From: Kordia zhangzhouensis
GTDB lineage: Bacteria > Bacteroidota > Bacteroidia > Flavobacteriales > Flavobacteriaceae
DNA length: 64,000 nucleotides
NCBI RefSeq assembly: GCF_001005305.1
Contig: NZ_LBMH01000004.1
Location: 372,001-436,000 of the forward strand
Direction of reading: 5' to 3'
Shown: positions 37,801 to 46,039 of the stretch, in pieces
How the letters are laid out: each line of letters starts with the position of its first letter
Position numbering within the stretch: the stretch's first letter is position 1
The notes under the pieces: model-generated
Databases searched by the model: none
The model's input: the letters and a program-made list of their open reading frames with translations, nothing else
What the model was told of the DNA's origin: nothing
Made by a program: the position numbers and the translations under genes

Positions 37801-39562
37801 AGAAGAACTTCCATTAACAGCAACAGGAAAAGTAGACAGGAAAAATCTTCCTGATCCAGAAAACTTACAAATTTCTAATGGAGCAGAATACATTGCACCA
37901 AGAAACGAAATGGAAGAAACGTTGGTACGAATATGGCAGGAAATATTGCAAGTTGACAAAATCGGTGTTCTAGATGACTTTTTCTTATTGGGAGCAAATA
38001 GCTTAAAATCTATTCGTTTGGTCAATATGTACAAAAAAGTATTTGGAGTAAAAGTATCACTAAAAGACATTTTTAGTCATTCCACCATTGCTTCACATAC
38101 ATCATTAATCAAATCGTCCAAAAAAGAACAATTTGTTCAAATAGAAAAAATAGCAACGCAAGAAAGTTATCCAATATCATTTGAGCAAAAACGAATTTGG
38201 TTGCTTTCGCAAGATGACAAAACATCTATTGCCTACAATATGCCAACCACGTTGGAATTTGAAGGAGAAATGAACATGGAAACGTTCCAAAAAGCAGTTT
38301 GGTCCGTACTAGAAAAACATGAAGCCTTGCGTACTATTTTTAAAGAAGAACAGCAAGGTGATGTAAAACAGTGGATTATTCCAATAGAAGAATTCAAATT
38401 TAAAATTGATTATAAAGATTTACGACTAGAAGAAAACAAACAACTAGACGTAGAAACATACTTGAAAGAACAATTTTATACGCCTTTCGACATACAAAAT
38501 GGTCCGTTGGTTCGTGTTGGATTCTTGCAATTAGCCGAAAACAAGTTCATTCTATACTACTGTATGCATCACTTGATAAATGATGGTGCATCTATGGAAA
38601 TATTAGGAGATGAAATTTCAAATTATTACGAACAAATTGAAGAAGGAAAACAAATTGATGAAGCTCCATTGCGCATTCAATACAAAGATTACGTAGCATG
38701 GCAGTTGAAAATGTTTGAATCAGATGCTGTTAAAGAGGTATCAGAATTCTGGAAACAAGCATTTCAAAATGAAGTTCCTAAAGTGAAATTTCCATTTGAA
38801 AAAAGAAGACCAGAAACATTCCAACCAAATGGAAACATCATTCAGTTTGATATTTCAAGAGAACTGACAAATGGTTTACGAAACATTACAGAAACGGAAG
38901 AAGGGAGTATGTATATTTCGTTTGTATTTGCAGTTAATACATTGCTGTATCAATACTTAGGAAACCAAAATATTATGGTGGGTTCTTCATTTTCAACTCG
39001 AACTCATGAAGAGCTAAGTAATCAAATAGGTTTCTATATCAACAATTTGCCAGTTGTAGCCAAAGCAGAAGCTTGCTATACACTCAAAGAATACTATGAA
39101 CAAATAAAAAATACGGTATTAACTATCAATTCAAATTCATGGTATCCGTTGGAAAAAGTGATTGAAGATGCCAATTATATGTATGATGCTTCTTATTCGG
39201 GGTTGTTCAATGTATTGGTAGAATATCATAGTAAAAATACAACTTCAGCCACGTCAGAAGCGGAAGTAGTTTACAATGAAACAGAGTATACGTACAATGT
39301 ACCATGTCAATTTGATCTTTCGTTAGAGTTCTTTGAAAACGATCAAAAAATTACGTGTGTACTAACATATAACAACACCGTATATGACGAATCACACATT
39401 GAACTATTTAAAGATAGATTCTTAACAATAATTGAAAAGCTAACCTCATCATCAACTGATTATCAAACAACAACGTTAGCAGAAGTAACAATGGAAGAAA
39501 CTTTAGAACCTACCATAGATCTTTCGGACATGTTGCTTACCTCATTAGAAGAAAATTTCTAA
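34832..39562 (+). CDS. NRPS, module 8 plus detached C domain: docking-C-A-PCP-C
   Basis: 1576 residues. TubC-type docking domain 1-55; C (HHIISDG at 205); A (YTSGSTGTPKG at 669; NEYGPTETT); PCP (LGANS, Ser1057, with Ala in place of the second Gly); then a complete C domain (HHLINDG at 1246) that ends the protein. The final C domain has no A domain of its own, so it must act with the A-PCP of the protein encoded at 41035, which starts with only half a C domain. Specificity residues D-A-E-H-I-G-E-V-T-K: Glu at 239 and 322 suggests a basic residue such as Lys or Orn, but I know no exact match. The start is ATG 34832, translationally coupled to the preceding stop. Confidence 0.93.
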   Translation: MIDFIKNLSEQGIYLHLKEGKLKLSFEGDISPEILQSVKAKKEEIIAYLQDHSLGAATEDSIPTIQTEDNSYPISDAQRRLWVLSQFDGGSSVYNIPLSVTLSGNYDIANFKKAVVAVIDRHEILRTVFKEDAEGEIKQWVVNREDIHFDIQYVDFRSETNQAKAVETYIANDSFVEFDLENGPLLRATLIQTNTQEYVFYYNMHHIISDGWSMEIIKRDILAYYEAFTSGQTPTLDSLAIQYKDYASWQLEQLETANYNKHKDFWCQSLSGKLPVLDIPTTKLRPKVQTYNGLLLNTFINRKTTKLVKEYAQKNGGSLFVSLLAAFKVLIYKYTNQKDIIIGSPVAGREHKNLQDQIGFYVNTLALRNQVNPSESFNEFHQRVQQNTLEAYNHQMYPFDRLVDDLKIKKDVSRGAIFDVMVVLQNNGESQIKMDFTDEQLDKVLEIGQTRAKFDLSVTFEEMDGTILFDLEYNSDIYEKEMIERMMQHYKQLLQALLTQSALPISDAEYLSQEEKVILAEEFNNNKAVYPTNQTIVDAFQAQAKKTPNNIALVFENRQLTYKELDEKSNQLAHFLLDRFEIETEDFISIQQERSEWMIISILAVLKTGAAYVPVQPDYPQERIEYIKNDTQCKAIIDESLLAAFEKQQYATSKVVSQVQANNLAYIIYTSGSTGTPKGVMIEHKTVINLAFAQIQEFGITTEENILQSSSITFDASVEQIFIALLSGAKLTIASKALLLDTEALSAYIERNKITHIHSVPSFLKLIPRKNYSALKRVISGGDNCSLELARSWASDKVKFYNEYGPTETTVTAIESFYTDDLVNRRGNMPIGKPLPNYAVYILDEFMHMTPAEIIGEICISGDVLARGYLNLPEITAEKFVDNPFQPGKKLYKTGDLGKWNSNGTIEFIGRKDNQVKVRGYRIELGEIEHVLSQIEAISSNVVVVKENEASEKELVAYFTASTEFTSEELRNELSKKLPSYMLPAYYVQLEELPLTATGKVDRKNLPDPENLQISNGAEYIAPRNEMEETLVRIWQEILQVDKIGVLDDFFLLGANSLKSIRLVNMYKKVFGVKVSLKDIFSHSTIASHTSLIKSSKKEQFVQIEKIATQESYPISFEQKRIWLLSQDDKTSIAYNMPTTLEFEGEMNMETFQKAVWSVLEKHEALRTIFKEEQQGDVKQWIIPIEEFKFKIDYKDLRLEENKQLDVETYLKEQFYTPFDIQNGPLVRVGFLQLAENKFILYYCMHHLINDGASMEILGDEISNYYEQIEEGKQIDEAPLRIQYKDYVAWQLKMFESDAVKEVSEFWKQAFQNEVPKVKFPFEKRRPETFQPNGNIIQFDISRELTNGLRNITETEEGSMYISFVFAVNTLLYQYLGNQNIMVGSSFSTRTHEELSNQIGFYINNLPVVAKAEACYTLKEYYEQIKNTVLTINSNSWYPLEKVIEDANYMYDASYSGLFNVLVEYHSKNTTSATSEAEVVYNETEYTYNVPCQFDLSLEFFENDQKITCVLTYNNTVYDESHIELFKDRFLTIIEKLTSSSTDYQTTTLAEVTMEETLEPTIDLSDMLLTSLEENF

Positions 39563-39590
39563 AAAAACAAAACTTACTAAAAATTGATAC

Positions 39591-39609
39591 TGTCATTATG
39601 CTAATGACA
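39591..39609 (+). other. Intra-operon hairpin before the aminotransferase gene
   Basis: TGTCATT (39591-39597) pairs with AATGACA (39603-39609) around a 5-base loop. A second, imperfect stem, GATTCTCTTTT with AAAGAAAGAATC, follows at about 39612-39640. No clean T tract follows either. This is the third long gap in the operon, and like the other two it precedes a non-NRPS gene. Confidence 0.55.
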
Positions 39610-39674
39610 CGGATTCTCTTTTCCTAAAAAGAAAGAATCACAAACTAATAATTAATAACAAAAGCTTTATCATT

Positions 39675-41033
39675 ATGATTAAACCATTAATTCATTCGAT
39701 GGCTGTGTGTCCTGATATGACGAAAACATATCCGAAAATTACACATGGAAAAGGGATTTACCTTTATGACGACAAAGGTAAGCGATATTTAGACGGTTCT
39801 TCAGGTTCTTCTTCTGTGTCCAATATTGGTCATGGTAGAGAAGAAATGGTGGAGATTATGGCTGATCAAATATCAAAAGTAACCGTATTACCAACACATG
39901 CTTTTAATAGCGATGTAGTAGAAAGTTATTTAAAAGAATTGACAGATTTTGCTCCAGAAGGATTCACCAAAGCGTGGACTGTAATGAGTGGAACAGAAGC
40001 TGTAGAAAATGCAATCAAACTAGCCTTACAATATCATCAATTACGAGGTGATAATACCCGCTATAAAATCATTTCTCGTTGGAATACTTATCACGGAAAC
40101 TCAGTATTTACACTAGATGTAGGCGGAATGAAAATGCGTCGCGGATTATATGAGCAATGGTTGCACAACTTCCCACACATTTCACCAGCATACAGTTACC
40201 GTCGACCAGCGCACTTAAACGAAGCGGAATATGTACAAGAACTATTAGAAGAGTTTGAAAATACAATCATAAAAACAGGGCCAGAAACGGTTGCTGCCTT
40301 TATTGCAGAACCAGTTATTGCTGCTGCAATGGGAGCAGTACCACCGCCACCAAACTATTTTAAAGGAATCAAGTATATCTGTGAAAAATACGGAATTCTG
40401 TACATCTCTGATGAAATTCTTTCTGGTTTTGGAAGAACTGGAGAAAACTTTGGAATCAACAACTTCGGGATTACACCAGATATTATAGCAGCAGGAAAAG
40501 GAATTAGCGGAGGGTATTTCCCATTATCAGCTGTAATTGCTTCTGACAAAGTGGTGCAACCACTCGTAGACACCAAAACGGCTTTCTTAGGCGGACATAC
40601 ATTTGCTTGTAACCCAATGGGAGCACGAGTAGGAAGTAAAGTCTTAGAAATCATGGAACGCGAACAACTGGTTGCTCGATCAAAACGCATGGGTACATTA
40701 TTCATGGAAAAACTAAAATCATTATACGAGTTTGACATAGTAGGTGATGTACGCGGTGTAGGATTGCAATGTGGAATAGAACTCGTTCAAGACAGAATAA
40801 CAAAAACACCATTCCCAGCAAGTATGAAACTATCTAAAGTAATTGGTGAAAAAGCAATTCAAAAAGGAGTGGTTTTATACCCTGGAAGCGGATCTGTAAA
40901 TGGAGTAGATGGCGATCATATTTTGGTAACGCCACCACTCACTATCAATGAAGAACAAATAGACGAAATCGTAGATGTAATGAGAGACTGCTTGAAAGAA
41001 GTGGTTTCTGAATCTAAAAAATTAACAGCATAA
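39675..41033 (+). CDS. Class III PLP-dependent aminotransferase
   Basis: 452 residues of the acetylornithine/omega-amino-acid aminotransferase class: MSGTEAVENAIKLA near residue 107, SDEILSGFGRTG with cofactor-binding Asp246, and the PLP lysine Lys275 in AAGKGISGG. Members move an amino group between a terminal (omega) amine or aldehyde and a keto acid. It sits one base upstream of the NRPS whose specificity residues resemble the 2,4-diaminobutyrate code, so a role in making Dab from aspartate semialdehyde is the simplest reading. The sequence does not settle this: other omega-transaminases look alike, and it might act on a bound chain. Cytosolic, with no signal peptide. Confidence 0.88.
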   Translation: MIKPLIHSMAVCPDMTKTYPKITHGKGIYLYDDKGKRYLDGSSGSSSVSNIGHGREEMVEIMADQISKVTVLPTHAFNSDVVESYLKELTDFAPEGFTKAWTVMSGTEAVENAIKLALQYHQLRGDNTRYKIISRWNTYHGNSVFTLDVGGMKMRRGLYEQWLHNFPHISPAYSYRRPAHLNEAEYVQELLEEFENTIIKTGPETVAAFIAEPVIAAAMGAVPPPPNYFKGIKYICEKYGILYISDEILSGFGRTGENFGINNFGITPDIIAAGKGISGGYFPLSAVIASDKVVQPLVDTKTAFLGGHTFACNPMGARVGSKVLEIMEREQLVARSKRMGTLFMEKLKSLYEFDIVGDVRGVGLQCGIELVQDRITKTPFPASMKLSKVIGEKAIQKGVVLYPGSGSVNGVDGDHILVTPPLTINEEQIDEIVDVMRDCLKEVVSESKKLTA

Positions 41034-41034
41034 A

Positions 41035-44000
41035 ATGGACAGAGAGGGAATTTTAAAGCAGGCTAGAACAGAAGAGTTTTGGTTAAACAATATGCAAGAA
41101 ATTGCAGCGCTTAATGCGTCTTCTTTCTTTGGAGGAATTCAACTAAAGGAGGAAAAGGGCAACACATGTTTAAAAATTGAACTAAACAGTGAAAACGTTG
41201 CAAAAGTTAAAGAACTGTGCAATCATTCAGAAGTCTTAGTATATAACTATTTTTTGAATGTTATTAGTAAGTTATTAATTGATTATAAAGAAGTCCCTTT
41301 TTTCCTTTCTCCTTTAAGTCAATTTCCACAATTTAAAGACAGCAATAAGATTTTCTTTATCAAACCTGTAATAAATTCAGAAGAAAACTTCAAACAAGTG
41401 TTCTCATCTCAAAAAGCAAAGATTGTGCAACAACTATCAAATGCACTTTCTTGGGATGAAATTGACTCGTTAATTGAAGATAAAAGTACACTGAATAACC
41501 TCTCTCAATTTGGTTTTGTGGTTAATTCCAAAGAAGTAGCAACAGAACTCGAGGCGCACGTACATACGCTTTTTCAAATCGTTTTGACAGAGAAAAATCC
41601 GTATTTGAAGATTCAACTAAACGGAGAAATGTATGCTCCAAGAGTTCTGGAGTTATTTGGAGAAAACTTCAATACATTAGTAAATGAAGTATTGAGTAAA
41701 ACTTATGAGCCGCTTGCTCAATTGCAAAGCAGTAGCTCTACAGAACAAGCCATTTTACAGGAAATTAATCTGCCTCGTACTTACTTCTCATTAGAAAAAA
41801 ATACACTTGAATGTATAGACGAGCAAGCAACCTTGTATGGGAATAAAGTAGCTGTACAACACAATAATGAAACCATTACTTATGGAAATCTTGTAGCAAA
41901 ATCCAATCAAATAGCTAGATTTTTAGTAGAAAGATACGAAGCTAAAAAAGACATGCTCTTTGGAGTAATGATGCCACGTTCCATCAATATGGTTAAAGCA
42001 ATTTTAGGTGTATGGAAAGCGGGAAGTGCATATGTGCCAGTAGGAACAGAACTTCCAGATGATAACTTATTACAAATCATTGAAAATTCACAATTCAAAG
42101 CAATCATTACAGATGATGAAACAGTAGTACAGCAACTAAAAAGAGTTGCAGAGCACGTACCTGTTATTCATTTGAAAAAAGATACTTCGATTATTGAAAC
42201 ATACGCTACAACATCTTTACCAATATCAATTAACGATAATGATTTAGCCTATGTAATTTATACAAGTGGTTCAACAGGAAAGCCAAAAGGAGTGATGATT
42301 GAACATGTGGGAATGTTAAATCATATTGGGGCAAAGTTGACTGAAATGAATATTCATAAAGACAGTATTGTTGCGCAAAATGCACCACATACTTTTGATA
42401 TTTCCATTTGGCAATTATTCGCACCGCTTGTCATAGGAGCAACAGGCGTAATCTATGATAATGAAACGATTATCGATATTAAAGAATTTGTGGCCAAACT
42501 AGAAGAAGATCAAATTACAATTCTTGAATTAGTGCCTTCCTATTTGTTGGAAATGTTATACCACATTGAACAACAAGATAAAAATTGCCAGTTGGCGTTA
42601 ACGATTTTAATTCTCAATGCAGAAACATTGACTAAATCAATGGTAGAGCGTTGGTTACAATTATATCCTAAAATTCCAATTGTAAATACATATGGAGCTA
42701 CTGAAGTGTCAGATGATACATCACACTATATCATGAAAGAAGTGCCTGATAGTTACTCCGTTCCAGTAATGACCTATCCAATTCAAAATTTTGAAGTTCA
42801 CATTGTTGATGAAAACTTTAAGAAAGTTCCAATTGGAGTACAAGGAGAAATTTTATTGGCAGGAATCTGTGTAGGACGTGGTTATTTTAATGATCCTGAA
42901 CGCACCAAAAAAGCATATTTAAAAGGACCAATCAAAGGAGTTACCAATTGCGAACGAGTATACAAAACAGGTGATCTTGGGCGCTTTATGCCAGATGGTA
43001 CCATGGAATTTGTGGGCAGAAATGACAATCAAGTCAAAATTTCTGGACACAGAATTGAACTTGATGCAATTGAAAATATCACAGCAGGAATAGAAGGAAT
43101 CAAAAATGCAAAAGCAGTAGCACATACAGACAAACAATTCATAGCACTGTATTACTTGGCTGATAAAGTGATTGAAAAATCTATTATAGAACAAACAATC
43201 TTACAAAAATTGCCAAAGTATATGTTGCCATCTGCTATTGTGCATATGACAAATTTCCCATTGACCACCAATGGAAAAATCAATAAAAAAGCATTACCAG
43301 ACCCTTTACAATATTTACAAAGAGACGTTGCAAGCTATGTAGCACCAGAAACTGAAGTAGAGAAAAAGATTGCGGTGATTTGGCAAGAAATTCTAAATGT
43401 AGAAACAGTTGGACTAAACGATCACTTTTTTGAACTTGGAGGGCATAGTTTAAAGTTGATGCGTTTAAAGAACGAGTATCATAAAGAATTCTCTGTAAAT
43501 ATTAAGATTAAAGAATTCTTTGAAAATCCAACACTAAGTGCTCATGCACAACTGATTGACAGCGCTGAAAATGACACTTATGTAGAAATTAAACCAATAC
43601 CAAAAGCAGACAGTTACCCAGTTTCTAACGGACAAAAACGTTTATGGATTGTAAGTCAAATACCAAACGCTTCTTCCGCTTATAATATGCCTTATAAAGT
43701 ATATCTGGATGGAAATTACAATGTAGTAAATCTTGAAAAAGCAATCTTTGCTACAATTGATAGACATGAAACATTACGAACAGTATTTACAATCAATGAA
43801 AAAGGAGAACTTAGACAGGTTATACTGGCTCCCGAAGCATTAAACTTTACAATCACACGATTAGATTTTAGAGAAATAAAAGATGTTCATGGAGCTGTTG
43901 ATGACTATATTTCGCATGATACACATCAAACATTTGATCTTGAAAATGGACCACTATTCAGAGCCACATTAATTCAAACATCAGATGATTCCTATGTGTT

Positions 44001-45000
44001 TTATTACAATATTCATCATATCATTGGAGATGGTTGGTCTACAAAAGTATTGGTAGATGATGTATTACATTATTACAAACTATTTCAAGGAGAAACGACT
44101 GAAACAGTACCAGAACTACCAATTCAATATAAAGAGTATGTGAGTTGGGAACAACAACAAATTACTAGTGGGAAATTTAAAAAACACCAATCATATTGGA
44201 CACAAAAATTTTCTGGAAAACTAACAACCATCACATTTCCTGAACAGAAAAACCGCCCATTAACACGTACATACGAAGGTCATGCGCTCGGAATTTACCT
44301 TTCAGCAGAACGATCGGAAGCACTTAAAACATTTTGTGATGCAAATGGAGGAAGTCTATTCATGGGAATGCTAGCCGCATGGAATATATTAATTCATAAA
44401 TACACGAATGTAACAGATATCATCATAGGAACACCAGTTGTAGGAAGAGAACATCAGAACTTGAAAAATCAAATTGGGTTCTATATGAATACACTAGCGC
44501 TTCGAAATACTCTCGATCCAAATGATGATTTCAAAACAGTTTTCGAAAATGTAAAAAAGAATACGCTTGAAAGTTATGATCATCAAATGTATCCTTTTGA
44601 TGCAATTGTTGATGCAGTAGGCGTGCAAACAGAGCGCAATCGAAATCCGTTGTACGATATCATGTTTTCTTTCCATAACATCGAAGAAAGAGAAAAACCA
44701 ACCAATGAATCTATTGGGAATACAGTAATGGATTTAGGCTACGTAAAAGCAAAAATTGACTTATTAATCAATGCTATGGAAGTAGGCGACCAATTGTACT
44801 TGGAGATTAATTACGATAGTGAATTATTTGAGATTGAAATGATGAAACGTTTACTCAAAAACTACGATCAATTACTCTCAGAAGTACTCTCAAAACCTAC
44901 AGAAAGTATACAAAATATTAGCTATCAAGCAGAGTCGATTAAACAATTCAAAAAGAACAATCTTTTAAAACTAAAAAGTATAAAAGCCAACACGATATGA
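41035..45000 (+). CDS. NRPS, module 9 plus detached C domain: partial C-A-PCP-C, diaminobutyrate-like
   Basis: 1321 residues. Residues 1-235 correspond to the C-terminal lobe of a C domain only (from EEFW onward, no HHxxxDG), cut at the same point as the NRPS at 5232. Then A (YTSGSTGKPKG at 409; YGATE at 553 in place of YGPTE), PCP (LGGHS, Ser805) and a complete C domain (HHIIGDG at 994) ending the protein. Specificity residues D-I-W-E-I-N-T-D-D-K resemble the published Dab code DIWELTADDK at 7 of 10 positions. The C domain needed for this module is the last domain of the 34832 protein. The C domain at its own end serves the next NRPS. The C-terminal tail is basic, unlike the acidic tails elsewhere. 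Its stop overlaps the hydroxylase start (ATGA). Confidence 0.92.
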   Translation: MDREGILKQARTEEFWLNNMQEIAALNASSFFGGIQLKEEKGNTCLKIELNSENVAKVKELCNHSEVLVYNYFLNVISKLLIDYKEVPFFLSPLSQFPQFKDSNKIFFIKPVINSEENFKQVFSSQKAKIVQQLSNALSWDEIDSLIEDKSTLNNLSQFGFVVNSKEVATELEAHVHTLFQIVLTEKNPYLKIQLNGEMYAPRVLELFGENFNTLVNEVLSKTYEPLAQLQSSSSTEQAILQEINLPRTYFSLEKNTLECIDEQATLYGNKVAVQHNNETITYGNLVAKSNQIARFLVERYEAKKDMLFGVMMPRSINMVKAILGVWKAGSAYVPVGTELPDDNLLQIIENSQFKAIITDDETVVQQLKRVAEHVPVIHLKKDTSIIETYATTSLPISINDNDLAYVIYTSGSTGKPKGVMIEHVGMLNHIGAKLTEMNIHKDSIVAQNAPHTFDISIWQLFAPLVIGATGVIYDNETIIDIKEFVAKLEEDQITILELVPSYLLEMLYHIEQQDKNCQLALTILILNAETLTKSMVERWLQLYPKIPIVNTYGATEVSDDTSHYIMKEVPDSYSVPVMTYPIQNFEVHIVDENFKKVPIGVQGEILLAGICVGRGYFNDPERTKKAYLKGPIKGVTNCERVYKTGDLGRFMPDGTMEFVGRNDNQVKISGHRIELDAIENITAGIEGIKNAKAVAHTDKQFIALYYLADKVIEKSIIEQTILQKLPKYMLPSAIVHMTNFPLTTNGKINKKALPDPLQYLQRDVASYVAPETEVEKKIAVIWQEILNVETVGLNDHFFELGGHSLKLMRLKNEYHKEFSVNIKIKEFFENPTLSAHAQLIDSAENDTYVEIKPIPKADSYPVSNGQKRLWIVSQIPNASSAYNMPYKVYLDGNYNVVNLEKAIFATIDRHETLRTVFTINEKGELRQVILAPEALNFTITRLDFREIKDVHGAVDDYISHDTHQTFDLENGPLFRATLIQTSDDSYVFYYNIHHIIGDGWSTKVLVDDVLHYYKLFQGETTETVPELPIQYKEYVSWEQQQITSGKFKKHQSYWTQKFSGKLTTITFPEQKNRPLTRTYEGHALGIYLSAERSEALKTFCDANGGSLFMGMLAAWNILIHKYTNVTDIIIGTPVVGREHQNLKNQIGFYMNTLALRNTLDPNDDFKTVFENVKKNTLESYDHQMYPFDAIVDAVGVQTERNRNPLYDIMFSFHNIEEREKPTNESIGNTVMDLGYVKAKIDLLINAMEVGDQLYLEINYDSELFEIEMMKRLLKNYDQLLSEVLSKPTESIQNISYQAESIKQFKKNNLLKLKSIKANTI

Positions 45001-45989
45001 AAAATCAATTGTTAAAATTAAAGAACATGAGCGCTGTACAAACTATGAGCGCCGAAGTGGTGAAAACCTCTTTTCTAGATAATGGATTGAATTTTCCATT
45101 AGTGTTAGAATCCAACGGAAGTGATGTAATTCTTGAACAATGGATGGTTGACAACCGAACTGATTTTGAGCAAAAGCTCTTAAAATACGGAGGAATTCTA
45201 TGTAGAGGTTTCCAAATTGATACGGTAGAGAAATTTCAAAGTTTGATGGATAAATTTCCAAACGAATTATTGGATTATGCGTTTAGATCGTCTCCACGAT
45301 TTGAAATTACCAACAATGTATATGTTTCTACCACCTATCCACAAGATGAAATCATCAACATGCACAGTGAAAGCTCGTATGCACCAACTCATCCAAGTCG
45401 TATTGTGTTTTGTTGCATAATTCCTGCTGAAGAAAATGGACAAACACCAATAGCAGACAATCGGTTAATTCTCAATCACATGAGTGATGAGTTGAAACAG
45501 AAATTTACAGAAAAAGGCGTGCAATACAGACGTTACTTAAACAGTTTCATGGGATTAGGTTGGCAAGAAGTGTTTCAAACGGAAGACAAAGCTACTGTAG
45601 AAGCTGAATGCATTAAAAATGGAATGAATTATACTTGGGTAAGTGACAACGAATTAGTGCTTACGTGGACAAAAAAAGCCATTTGGGAACATCCAGTTAC
45701 TGGAGAATTGGCATGGTTTAATCATAGCTTATTCTTTAACAAGTATATGTTGCCTGAATCTATTCTCAATGCAGTAGAATCTGATGATCAACTACCTAAC
45801 AATACATTCTTTGGTGATGGAACGCCAATTTCAAAAGCGGAAATAGAAGAAATCAAATACGCATACGAAAAAGCAACTATCATGTTTCCTTGGGAAAAAG
45901 GAGATGTACTGTTCTTAGACAATATGTTAGCTTCTCACGGAAGAAACTCATACAAAGGAGAACGAAAAATCATCGTTTCGATGTCCTAA
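44997..45989 (+). CDS. SyrP-like Fe(II)/2-oxoglutarate-dependent beta-hydroxylase
   Basis: 330 residues of the TauD/SyrP dioxygenase family. Iron ligands are His123 and Glu125 (NMHSESSY) and His314 (ASHGRN), with Arg323 (GERKI) to bind 2-oxoglutarate. SyrP hydroxylates the beta-carbon of aspartate held on an NRPS carrier protein. The acidic ligand Glu125 is present, so this is a hydroxylase and not a halogenase of the SyrB2 kind, which has a small residue there. The gene overlaps the preceding stop by ATGA and is followed by an NRPS that activates Asn/Asp and starts with a catalytically degenerate C domain. That pairing matches the interface-domain partners described for siderophore beta-hydroxyaspartate enzymes. 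Most likely substrate: PCP-bound Asn or Asp of module 10. Confidence 0.87.
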   Translation: MKNQLLKLKNMSAVQTMSAEVVKTSFLDNGLNFPLVLESNGSDVILEQWMVDNRTDFEQKLLKYGGILCRGFQIDTVEKFQSLMDKFPNELLDYAFRSSPRFEITNNVYVSTTYPQDEIINMHSESSYAPTHPSRIVFCCIIPAEENGQTPIADNRLILNHMSDELKQKFTEKGVQYRRYLNSFMGLGWQEVFQTEDKATVEAECIKNGMNYTWVSDNELVLTWTKKAIWEHPVTGELAWFNHSLFFNKYMLPESILNAVESDDQLPNNTFFGDGTPISKAEIEEIKYAYEKATIMFPWEKGDVLFLDNMLASHGRNSYKGERKIIVSMS

Positions 45990-46039
45990 AAAAGTATTCG
46001 CATTCATTCAAAAAACAAATAACTACTAAAACTTACATT

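Noticed and set aside
44997-45989. Halogenase of the SyrB2 type
   Set aside because: The iron-binding acidic ligand Glu125 is present; halogenases of that class have a small residue there.
45890-46039. Extra 50 codons upstream of the module 10 NRPS start
   Set aside because: They overlap the hydroxylase gene in another frame, are rich in Lys and Arg and do not resemble a C domain; ATG 46040 begins the domain.
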